From: an uncultured Desulfomonile sp.
GTDB lineage: Bacteria; Desulfobacterota; Desulfomonilia; Desulfomonilales; Desulfomonilaceae
Length of the DNA: 8,831 bases
Direction: 5' to 3'
NCBI GenBank assembly: GCA_937915285.1
Contig: CALDNG010000050.1
Coordinates: 1-8,831, forward strand
The translations under genes and the position numbers were made by a program. Positions 1-8,831 of the stretch are shown here, one piece after another (position 1 is the first letter of the stretch; every line of letters starts with the position of its first letter). The notes under the pieces were generated by a model, which saw nothing but the letters and a program-made list of their open reading frames with translations, ran no database searches and was not told the DNA's origin.

Positions 1-2
1 AT

Positions 3-1052
3 GCGCCATCCGGGTCCGACCTGAGAATGTCGGTGGAAAATTCCATCAAGGCGGCCAGGAAATGCGGTGAACTCTCTCGACAAATGCTGGCCTACTCCGG
101 AAAGGGACTTTTTCAGATCACAAATGTTAACATGAAGGAACTGGTTGAGCAAAACGCCCAGATTTTCAGGACGGCCATTCCCAAGACAATCAATCTGGTC
201 ATGGATCTCGATGACCATACGCCAAGTGTCAAAGCAGACGCCGGCCAAATTCAGCAAATAATTATGAACCTGATCACAAACGCATCCGAAGCTCTGACCG
301 GGAAAAACGGAACGATTCGTGTGGTAACAGGGGCGAGGTATTGCGATAGTGAATTACTTTCAAAGAGCATTTTTCCCAAGAAACCTGAGCCTCAGGATAT
401 GGTTTTCATTCAGGTAACCGACGATGGCTGCGGCATGGATTCTACAACCATAGACCGAATTTTTGATCCATTTTTTACAACAAAGTTTACTGGGCGTGGG
501 TTGGGAATGTCGGTCATACACGGAATTGTCAGGGGACATGATGGCGCCATAACTGTCGATAGCAATCTGGGGAGTGGAACAACAATCACTATTTACTTGC
601 CTGTTTCAGACGACATTTTGGAATCGGACGAATCCCTGAAAACACCAACAACATCCAAAATGATGGAAAAAGTCTGCCTTCAGAAAGAGTCCAACAGCAT
701 TCTTGTGGTAGATGATGAGGTGGAAGTGAACCAACTCATGATAAGGATTTTGAACAAGCATGGACTAAACGCCATTCCCGCGTACAATGGGAAACAGGCC
801 CTGGAAATCTTTGAACAGACACCCGAATCTTTCTGTTTGGTAATCGTAGATTTGACCATGCCAGAGATGGATGGTGTGGAGACTTTTAAACGATTAAAAC
901 AGATCAGACCTGATATTAACATCATTCTATGCAGCGGCTACGACGAGTTTGAAATCAGCCCGAGATTTGATAAGGACCTGCGTCCGCAGGCATTCTTAAA
1001 AAAACCGTTTGATTATAATACCGTCAGGGACCTGATTCAGAATTACATGTGA
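3..1052 (+). CDS. Hybrid sensor histidine kinase, C-terminal part (HATPase + receiver), 5' truncated by window edge
   Basis: The reading frame is open to the left edge (first complete codon at 3), so the ATG at 27 is internal and not a credible start. Numbering from that Met: the end of the HisKA dimerisation helix is at about 1-25 (SRQMLAYSGKG), but the H-box with the phosphoacceptor His lies upstream of the window. The HATPase_c domain spans about 35-195, with an N-box at 78-90 (NLITNASEAL), G1 box DDGCGM at 132-137, F-box FDPFFTTKF at 146-154 and G2 box GRGLGM at 156-161. A linker follows, then a receiver domain at about 224-341 with acidic pair D229/D230, probable phosphoacceptor D275 in VDLTMPEMDG, S303 and K326. 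The visible part is soluble, with no membrane segment. The protein probably autophosphorylates and passes phosphate to its own receiver or to a separate phosphotransfer partner. The signal sensed is unknown because the input domain is missing. It ends in TGA, 131 bases before parA, so co-transcription is unproven. Confidence 0.93.
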   Translation, partial: APSGSDLRMSVENSIKAARKCGELSRQMLAYSGKGLFQITNVNMKELVEQNAQIFRTAIPKTINLVMDLDDHTPSVKADAGQIQQIIMNLITNASEALTGKNGTIRVVTGARYCDSELLSKSIFPKKPEPQDMVFIQVTDDGCGMDSTTIDRIFDPFFTTKFTGRGLGMSVIHGIVRGHDGAITVDSNLGSGTTITIYLPVSDDILESDESLKTPTTSKMMEKVCLQKESNSILVVDDEVEVNQLMIRILNKHGLNAIPAYNGKQALEIFEQTPESFCLVIVDLTMPEMDGVETFKRLKQIRPDINIILCSGYDEFEISPRFDKDLRPQAFLKKPFDYNTVRDLIQNYM

Positions 1053-1183
1053 TTAAAAATACCCTCAATTTTTGTGGCTCGACGTAAACTTCCCAAAAGC
1101 AATTTTCCGTTTGGTTTAGGCATTCATTTATGATATAGCTGTCGGGCGCCAGCATGAGCACTATATATTGTGGGTTTAATTAA
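1053..1183. other. Intergenic gap between kinase and parA, possible promoter region
   Basis: There is no coding potential here and no GC-rich terminator hairpin after the kinase. An AT-only inverted repeat (AAAAAT at 1055-1060, ATTTTT at 1068-1073) is too weak to call a terminator. TATGAT at 1129-1134 and TATATT at 1164-1169 resemble -10 elements, but neither has a convincing -35 hexamer 16-18 bases upstream. No parS-like palindrome and no DnaA box were seen. A promoter for parAB would be expected here, but I cannot place it. Confidence 0.4.
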
Positions 1184-1843
1184 ATGTCACGCGTAATATG
1201 CGTATGTAATCAGAAGGGCGGAGTCGGGAAGACGACCACATCGGTCAATCTGGCTTCGTGTCTAGCCCTAGCTGACAAAAAATGTCTACTAATAGATATG
1301 GACCCACAGGCTAACGCTTCCAGCGGTGTAGGAATCAGAATCAGCTCAGGGTCTCCTTCCACTTACAGCTTTCTAATTCTGAACGATATTGCGGCAAACG
1401 TAATAAAATCGTCTGAAATCAATTACCTGGATGTGATCCCTTCTTCCCAGGATCTCACAGGAGCAGAGGTGGAGTTGGTTTCAATGGCCGGCCGGGAGAG
1501 GCTTCTTTTTGGCGCACTGAAGATGGTCCGGAATTCTTATGATTACGTCATCCTTGATTGTCCGCCCTCACTGGGTTTTCTGACGCTTAACGCACTTGTA
1601 GCAGCGGATTCGGTGCTGATACCGGTTCAGTGTGAATATTACGCCCTTGAGGGAGTAGGCAACCTTCTCAAAACTATCCACCGCATACGCCTGGCTTTCA
1701 ATCCACTTCTAAAAATTGAGGGTTTTCTTCTTACAATGTTTGACGCCCGCAACAATCTCAGCCATCAGGTCGCAAATGATGTGAGGAAAAATCTTGGATC
1801 ACAGGTGTTTGGTTCCATAATTCCACGAAAGGTAAAATTATAG
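1184..1843 (+). CDS. parA: ParA/Soj chromosome-partitioning ATPase, ended by an in-frame TAG before the conserved C-terminus
   Basis: This is a Soj-type ParA ATPase: it binds ATP and DNA non-specifically, is stimulated by ParB, and in many bacteria also acts on DnaA. A deviant Walker A is seen at 11-18 (KGGVGKTT, signature Lys11, catalytic-site Lys16), then A' at 36-43 (LIDMDPQA, D40), and Walker B at 123-128 (ILDCPP, D125). The run LIPVQCEYYALEG (145-157) is almost identical to chromosomal ParA proteins. There is no N-terminal HTH, which fits the chromosomal rather than the plasmid Ia class. The start is fixed: an in-frame TAA lies immediately before ATG 1184. The ribosome binding site is weak. 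The frame stops after 219 residues at SIIPRKVKL-TAG, whereas family members run about 250-265. The missing C-terminal segment is present in the same frame just downstream (next entry). Either the product is truncated and possibly defective, or TAG is read through, or the base is wrong. Confidence 0.9.
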   Translation: MSRVICVCNQKGGVGKTTTSVNLASCLALADKKCLLIDMDPQANASSGVGIRISSGSPSTYSFLILNDIAANVIKSSEINYLDVIPSSQDLTGAEVELVSMAGRERLLFGALKMVRNSYDYVILDCPPSLGFLTLNALVAADSVLIPVQCEYYALEGVGNLLKTIHRIRLAFNPLLKIEGFLLTMFDARNNLSHQVANDVRKNLGSQVFGSIIPRKVKL

Positions 1844-1990
1844 GAAGCCCTGAGTTTTGGTAAACCGGTAGTCCTGTATGACATGTCTTCAACCGGGGCA
1901 GTCAGCTACATGGCGCTATCAAAGGAGATATTGGATGCTGAAGCAGAAAGACACAGCCAAAAAAAGAACAGCGCTGGGACAGGGTCTTGA
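1844..1990 (+). pseudogene. parA: In-frame remainder of ParA C-terminus downstream of the TAG
   Basis: Reading on in the parA frame past TAG 1841-1843 gives 48 sense codons to TGA 1988-1990. They begin EALSFGKPVVLYDMSSTGAV and continue SYMALSKEILDAEAE. This matches the ParA family C-terminus (typically VRLSEAPSHGKP, then LYD, G, Y, LAKE). The TAG occupies the position of the near-invariant Ser of LSEAPS, and the Pro of the same motif is Leu (CTG). Read through, ParA would be 268 residues with one residue at the TAG, a normal length. The last 56 bases overlap the start of parB in another frame. There is no start codon or ribosome binding site of its own that would make it a separate protein. 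The homology is clear to me by eye; whether it is translated is unknown. Confidence 0.85.
1921..1927 (+). promoter_or_regulatory. Ribosome binding site deciding the parB start
   Basis: AAAGGAG lies 7 bases before ATG 1935. The upstream ATG at 1878 in the same frame has no such site. Its extra 19 residues are the shifted-frame translation of the ParA C-terminus and are not like any ParB N-terminus. This makes 1935 the start. Confidence 0.85.
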
Positions 1991-2837
1991 CGCTCTAATT
2001 CCGATTGATCTTTCGTTTCCTTCTTCAGAACAGAATGATCAGAGCATAAAGACAGTTCCTATTGATCTTCTAGGCCCCAATCCCTATCAGCCGAGAAGAC
2101 TTTTCAATGATGAATCCCTGGCTGATCTGGCCAAGTCTATCAAGGAAATAGGCTTTATTCAGCCATTGATAGTGAGGGAGTCAGGGTACGGAAGATATGA
2201 AATTGTCGCCGGTGAAAGGAGATGGAGAGCCGCCACTATAGCGGGACTTCAGACTATTCCAGTGATAGTCAGACCACTTTCAGACCTGGAATCCCTGGAA
2301 ATTGCAATCATCGAAAACATTCAGCGTGAAGACCTTAATCCTGTCGATACTGCCGAAGCCTATGAAACTCTCATCAATAAATTCTCATACACTCATGAGG
2401 CCCTGGCCAAAAGAATATGTAAAGACAGAACCAGCATAACAAACCAGTTAAGGCTTCTTAAGCTTCCTGATCCAATAAAGGAAGACCTGCGAGAACAAAA
2501 ACTGTCTATGGGACATGCCAGAACTCTACTGGCGATTGATAATATTTCTGCACAACTGTCGCTCTCATCAAAAGTCATAAAAAGAAAACTTTCAGTCAGA
2601 GAACTGGAAAAGATTGTTCAGAATTACAAAAACAAGAAAGACAAAACCAGGAAAACCGAGACGGAAGATTCCTGTGAAAATACCAGAATAGAAAATGACC
2701 TTTCCAGCCTTCTTTCCACAAAGGTTAAATTGATAAAAAAACCAAATAATTCAGGTAAATTGGAAATTTATTTCCATTCCATTGACGAATTGACTCGTTT
2801 GTTAGATACTCTTGGTTTGCAGGAAGAAATGTCCTGA
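1935..2837 (+). CDS. parB: ParB/Spo0J chromosome-partitioning protein, CTP-dependent parS-binding clamp
   Basis: ParB loads on parS sites near the origin, slides as a CTP-gated clamp, and stimulates ParA ATPase. The 300-residue length is normal. At the N-terminus, KKRTALGQGLDALIP (9-23) is the conserved ParA-contacting segment with the basic residues that activate ParA. The CTP-binding domain follows with NPYQPRR (49-55), IQPLIV (75-80), GERRWRA (93-99) and ENIQREDLNP (127-136). A helix-turn-helix lies at about 152-176 (THEALAKRICKDRTSITNQL), and a central helical region contains KLSMGHARTLLA (189-200). A charged Lys-rich linker (about 230-255) leads to the C-terminal dimerisation domain (256-300). 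The start is at ATG 1935, supported by AAAGGAG. If parA is read through, the two genes overlap by 56 bases, consistent with translational coupling. The stop is TGA. Fifty bases separate it from dnaA. No parS site was recognised in this window. Confidence 0.95.
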   Translation: MLKQKDTAKKRTALGQGLDALIPIDLSFPSSEQNDQSIKTVPIDLLGPNPYQPRRLFNDESLADLAKSIKEIGFIQPLIVRESGYGRYEIVAGERRWRAATIAGLQTIPVIVRPLSDLESLEIAIIENIQREDLNPVDTAEAYETLINKFSYTHEALAKRICKDRTSITNQLRLLKLPDPIKEDLREQKLSMGHARTLLAIDNISAQLSLSSKVIKRKLSVRELEKIVQNYKNKKDKTRKTETEDSCENTRIENDLSSLLSTKVKLIKKPNNSGKLEIYFHSIDELTRLLDTLGLQEEMS

Positions 2838-2887
2838 AAACAGCGTCACTGTCTGGATTCCAATAACCTGATTTTTTAAAATTTTTT
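2838..2887. other. AT-rich leader between parB and dnaA
   Basis: The last 17 bases before dnaA are a T6-A4-T6 block (2871-2887) with no Shine-Dalgarno-like sequence. The block could act in unwinding, promoter function or leaderless/unstructured translation initiation. No clean -10/-35 pair is evident. One DnaA-box-like sequence (CTTTCCACA, 2712-2720) lies further upstream inside parB, but no cluster is present. Confidence 0.35.
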
Positions 2888-4246
2888 ATGATCGTGAAAA
2901 ACTTTTGGGAAGAATCTTTGGCCCTTTTAAGGACCAGGCTGAATGAACATGCCATTAACACATGGATAACGCCCATGGTTTGTGAAGAAGTTTCTGAGAC
3001 CAGGGTCGTTTTCAGTGTGCCCAACAACTTTTTCATAACCTGGATAAAAGATAACTATCTAGAAATAATAAGCGATTCAGTTAATGAGGTTACAGGCAGT
3101 ACACTATCCATAGACTTGAGGCTCCGTGAAGAAACCACGACCATTGAAAACCTTTGTAATGATTTAAGAACCGAAAAGTTGGATGATTCGCGAGAACTTA
3201 CGTCTGTAACAGATTACGTAAGGCGAAAGAACATTAATCCTCGCTACACTTTTGAGAGCTTTGTTGTAGGTTCGTGCAATCAGTTCGCCCATGCGGCAGC
3301 GAGGTCGGTATCGGAGAATCTGGGAGCTTCATACAACCCTCTTTTTATTTATGGAAGTGTAGGTTTGGGAAAAACCCACTTGATGAGCGCCGTAGGATAC
3401 GCAGTTGCCTGCCGTGACCGCTCTAAAAATATAGCTTTTGTCACATCTGAAGAATTCACAAATGAAATGATAAACGCCATAAGATTTGATCGCATGGTTG
3501 ATTTTAGAAACAAGTATCGAAGCCTCGATCTTCTGATGATTGACGATATACAGTTTATCGCTGGCAAGGAACGGACCCAGGAGGAGTTTTTTCATACGTT
3601 CAACTCTATTTATGAGGCATCAAAACAAATCATTATTACTTCTGACCGTTTTCCAAATGAAATACCTGAACTGGAGCACCGTCTTCGTTCCCGGTTTAGC
3701 TGGGGTCTCATTGCAGATATGGGATCTCCAGACCTGGAAACAAAGGTCGCCATCCTTAAAAGAAAAGCTTTTGAAGACAATTTTGAGTTACCAGATGATG
3801 TAGCTTATTTCCTGGCTGAGCAGGTCGAATCAAATATAAGGGAACTGGTCGGTTACCTGATCAGAGTAATGGCCATGAGTACACTTCAGGGAATACCAAT
3901 ATCGGTCAACCTCTCCAAAATTGCTCTCAGGGAAATACTCCACAGAAATACAAAGACAGTGACGGTAGACGACATCATCAACTGTGTTTCAAAATCCTTC
4001 AACGTGAAATCTGTGGATGTTAAATCGAGGAAAAAGCACAAGCGTTTCTCTTTGCCACGTCAGGTTGGGATGTTTCTCTCAAGAAACCTTACCGAGTTAT
4101 CATATCCTGAAATCGGAGCGGCTTTTGGTGGAAAGGATCATTCTACAGTTGTTTACGCCGCAAAAAAAATCGAAAAAAGAATAGAAGAAGATAATTCATT
4201 TAAGAATTTAATCGAAGCCATCAAGAAAGATATAAAGGGAATTTAG
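2888..4246 (+). CDS. dnaA: Chromosomal replication initiator DnaA
   Basis: DnaA is an AAA+ ATPase that binds DnaA boxes at oriC, opens the duplex and helps load the replicative helicase. At 452 residues it has the normal length. Domain I is at about 1-80 (FWEESLALLRTRLNEHAINTWI start), and a short variable linker (domain II) spans about 81-115. Domain III begins at NPRYTFESFVVGSCNQFAHA (117-136), with Walker A GSVGLGKTH (156-164; K162, T163), Walker B LLMIDDIQF (215-223; D219, D220), sensor 1 ITSDR (250-254), arginine finger R269 in LRSRF and sensor 2 R318 in NIRELVGYL. Domain IV carries the signature LSYPEIGAAFGGKDHSTV (404-421), which contacts the DnaA box. Deviations include RELVG where most DnaAs have RELEG. 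The ATG at 2888 is the only usable start because an in-frame TAA lies at 2864-2866. The ribosome binding site is absent or very weak. The stop is TAG. Confidence 0.98.
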   Translation: MIVKNFWEESLALLRTRLNEHAINTWITPMVCEEVSETRVVFSVPNNFFITWIKDNYLEIISDSVNEVTGSTLSIDLRLREETTTIENLCNDLRTEKLDDSRELTSVTDYVRRKNINPRYTFESFVVGSCNQFAHAAARSVSENLGASYNPLFIYGSVGLGKTHLMSAVGYAVACRDRSKNIAFVTSEEFTNEMINAIRFDRMVDFRNKYRSLDLLMIDDIQFIAGKERTQEEFFHTFNSIYEASKQIIITSDRFPNEIPELEHRLRSRFSWGLIADMGSPDLETKVAILKRKAFEDNFELPDDVAYFLAEQVESNIRELVGYLIRVMAMSTLQGIPISVNLSKIALREILHRNTKTVTVDDIINCVSKSFNVKSVDVKSRKKHKRFSLPRQVGMFLSRNLTELSYPEIGAAFGGKDHSTVVYAAKKIEKRIEEDNSFKNLIEAIKKDIKGI

Positions 4247-4458
4247 GTAGAGGTTGTTGTTTAGAGACTGTTGATAACCTTGTAAATGGTTTATCCCTGA
4301 CTTTTTTAACCGGTCTATTTTGTTTTCATCAACTTTCTCTCAACAGTGGATAGCCTATCTGTAAAACGTTTTCAGGCATTTTTTCACTAATTCACAGGGT
4401 CTATTATGACTACTGTATTTTTTAATTATTTATAAGATAAAGAGTAGAGGAGAAACCA
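4247..4458. other. Candidate oriC in the dnaA-dnaN gap, with degenerate DnaA boxes and an AT-rich stretch
   Basis: This is a 212-base non-coding gap. Compared with the box TTATCCACA (or its complement TGTGGATAA), I see: TGTTGATAA at 4269-4277 (8/9, - orientation), AGTGGATAG at 4345-4353 (7/9, core GTGGATA intact, - orientation), TAATTCACA at 4388-4396 (7/9, + orientation) and TTATCCCTG at 4291-4299 (6/9). An 8-base inverted repeat, ACTGTTGA 4267-4274 and TCAACAGT 4340-4347, overlaps the two best boxes. An AT-rich run at about 4411-4440 (TTTTTTAATTATTTATAA core) could be the unwinding element. The location between dnaA and dnaN is a known oriC position in several phyla. A dnaN promoter is also likely here; TATTAT at 4402-4407 is a possible -10, with no good -35. 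No box is perfect, so the call is provisional. Confidence 0.5.
4446..4452 (+). promoter_or_regulatory. Ribosome binding site of dnaN
   Basis: AGAGGAG lies 6 bases before ATG 4459. It is a strong site, in contrast to the absent or weak sites of dnaA and parA. Confidence 0.85.
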
Positions 4459-8021
<3,563 letters not shown>

Positions 8022-8030
8022 AGAGGGTAA

Positions 8031-8068
8031 AACAAAAAAGGCAGCGGCTTGTTAAAAGCCACTGCCTT
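8031..8068 (-). terminator. Intrinsic terminator of the convergent metF-like gene
   Basis: A 12-position stem (8038-8049 with 8057-8068) encloses the 7-base loop at 8050-8056. On the - strand it is followed by a U tract (TTTTTTGTT, complement of 8031-8039). The one imperfect pair (8045/8061) is a G-U wobble in - strand RNA but a C-A mismatch in + strand RNA. No T run follows it on the + strand. The structure thus fits termination of the - strand gene. It begins 35 bases after that gene's stop codon and 16 bases after gyrB's, so it may also slow gyrB transcription. Confidence 0.8.
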
Positions 8069-8103
8069 GGAAGTAAACATACGTCCGGAAACGACAATAA
8101 GGA

Positions 8104-8831
8104 TTATAGTTTCGGTCTGGGCAATAATCCCGCTTTTTCAGCTATTTCACCAACTTTTTCTTCCCACTCGATGGCCATTATGTGGACGCCTGCAACACCC
8201 TTCATTTCCTTGAGCTTGTGAAGTATTTCAACGGCTATTGTAATACCTTCTTCGGCCTGTTTTTCCTTTGGTGTGTCTTTCATACGTTTTAACAGATCCT
8301 CGGGAACATCCATACCTGGCACGTTGTTTGCCATGTATTTGGCCATTCCGAAAGATTTAAAAGGAGTCAATCCGCCAAGGATGTAAACTTTTTCATGCAG
8401 ACCGCGATCCACCACCTGCTTCATCCATTCTTCGAATTTAGGCAGGTTGAAAATGCACTGTGTCTGGATGAAATCGACGCCGGCGGCCACTTTCTTGGCC
8501 AAACGTGGCACGCGGATTTCAAAGGGATCGGCGAATGGATTTTCAGCAGCGCCGATAAATAGTTTTGGCGCCCCTTTGATTTCCTGTCCACCGACGAATT
8601 TGCCATCATCACGCATGGTCTTGACTGCATTGATCAACTGGATTGAGTCCAGATCAAATACATTTTTAGCCTGTGGATGATCGCCGAATTTCTGATGGTC
8701 ACCGGAAAGGCAAAGCATGTTCTTTATCCCAAGGGAACAGGCCCCAAGGATGTCACTCTGCATAGCGATCCTGTTTCTATCGCGGCACACCATCTGCATC
8801 ACCGGCTCCATGCCTTCCTGAAGCATGAGCA
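8104..8831 (-). CDS. Methylenetetrahydrofolate reductase family protein, N-terminus cut by window edge
   Basis: This is a TIM-barrel flavoprotein family (MetF-like) that interconverts 5,10-methylene- and 5,10-methyl-tetrahydrofolate. In anaerobes with a Wood-Ljungdahl pathway it serves the methyl branch. The frame is open to 8831 (Leu codon before Met 8826), so Met 8826 is internal; family members run about 290-310 residues, so some 50-70 are missing. Numbering from Met 8826: CRDRNRIAMQSDILGA (14-29) and MLCLSGDH (37-44) are hallmark strands. GVDFIQTQCIFN (117-128) matches the barrel motif of MetF, and YILGGLTPFKSFGMAKYM (148-165) and GVHIMAIEW (213-221) complete the barrel. The stop is TAA, and the intrinsic terminator lies 35 bases downstream. 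The partner often found with this class (MetV-type zinc protein) would lie outside the window. Its physiological direction is not decidable from sequence, and some relatives are annotated only as MTHFR-like. Confidence 0.88.
   Translation of the reverse strand, partial: LMLQEGMEPVMQMVCRDRNRIAMQSDILGACSLGIKNMLCLSGDHQKFGDHPQAKNVFDLDSIQLINAVKTMRDDGKFVGGQEIKGAPKLFIGAAENPFADPFEIRVPRLAKKVAAGVDFIQTQCIFNLPKFEEWMKQVVDRGLHEKVYILGGLTPFKSFGMAKYMANNVPGMDVPEDLLKRMKDTPKEKQAEEGITIAVEILHKLKEMKGVAGVHIMAIEWEEKVGEIAEKAGLLPRPKL

Noticed and set aside
27..29. ATG as the start of the histidine kinase
   Set aside because: The frame is open to the left edge and the upstream codons plus the missing H-box show this Met is internal.
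1055..1073. AT-only inverted repeat after the kinase as a terminator
   Set aside because: Six A-T/T-A pairs with no GC stem are too weak to call.
1878..1934. Upstream ATG extending ParB by 19 residues
   Set aside because: The extra residues are the out-of-frame reading of the ParA C-terminus, with no ribosome binding site. ATG 1935 has AAAGGAG and a typical ParB N-terminus.
1800..1990. Programmed frameshift in parA
   Set aside because: The C-terminus is in the same frame as the N-terminus, so no shift is needed; only the TAG interrupts it.
2712..2720. CTTTCCACA, a DnaA-box-like site in parB
   Set aside because: Single 1-mismatch hit in coding sequence with no neighbours. Similar lone hits at 4963-4971 and 8672-8680 show this level arises by chance.
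3996..4011. parS-like sequence in dnaA
   Set aside because: Only 10 of 16 positions match, the palindrome is broken on the left, and it lies in conserved coding sequence.

Overview
The window covers a bacterial chromosomal replication-origin neighbourhood. Gene order on the + strand is: 3' part of a hybrid histidine kinase, parA (soj), parB (spo0J), dnaA, dnaN, gyrB. A convergent gene of the methylenetetrahydrofolate reductase family lies on the - strand and is cut by the right edge. Moderate base composition, parAB directly upstream of dnaA-dnaN-gyrB, a Gram-negative-type GyrB with its C-terminal insertion, and a MetF-like protein of the kind common in anaerobes with a Wood-Ljungdahl pathway all point to Desulfobacterota (the former Deltaproteobacteria, perhaps Desulfobacterales). 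That placement is inference; no rRNA is present to confirm it.

Layout: 3-1052 kinase ATPase domain plus receiver, with the phosphoacceptor-histidine domain lost off the left edge. 1053-1183 is a short gap. 1184-1990 is the parA reading frame, interrupted by an in-frame TAG at 1841-1843. 1935-2837 is parB, with its start corrected by a good ribosome binding site. 2888-4246 is dnaA. 4247-4458 is an AT-rich gap with several degenerate DnaA boxes, the best candidate for oriC. 4459-5553 is dnaN. 5592-8021 is gyrB, with a TTG start. 8022-8103 is a convergent gap with an intrinsic terminator that fits the - strand gene. 8104-8831 is the MetF-like gene.

How the genes work together: DnaA opens the origin, DnaN is the sliding clamp, GyrB (with GyrA encoded elsewhere) removes supercoils, and ParA/ParB segregate the origin region and often modulate DnaA activity. 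There is no recF between dnaN and gyrB, and no gyrA after gyrB.

Most of the window is ordinary core genome. The one real anomaly is parA. An in-frame amber codon sits exactly where the family has a near-invariant serine (VRLSEAPS), and 48 codons of clear ParA C-terminus continue in the same frame beyond it. The options are a sequence error or recent mutation, a truncated ParA, or amber read-through. The last cannot be dismissed, because pyrrolysine (TAG) decoding is known in at least one deltaproteobacterial lineage. However, dnaA and dnaN in this window both appear to use TAG as an ordinary stop. No undescribed multi-gene system was found.
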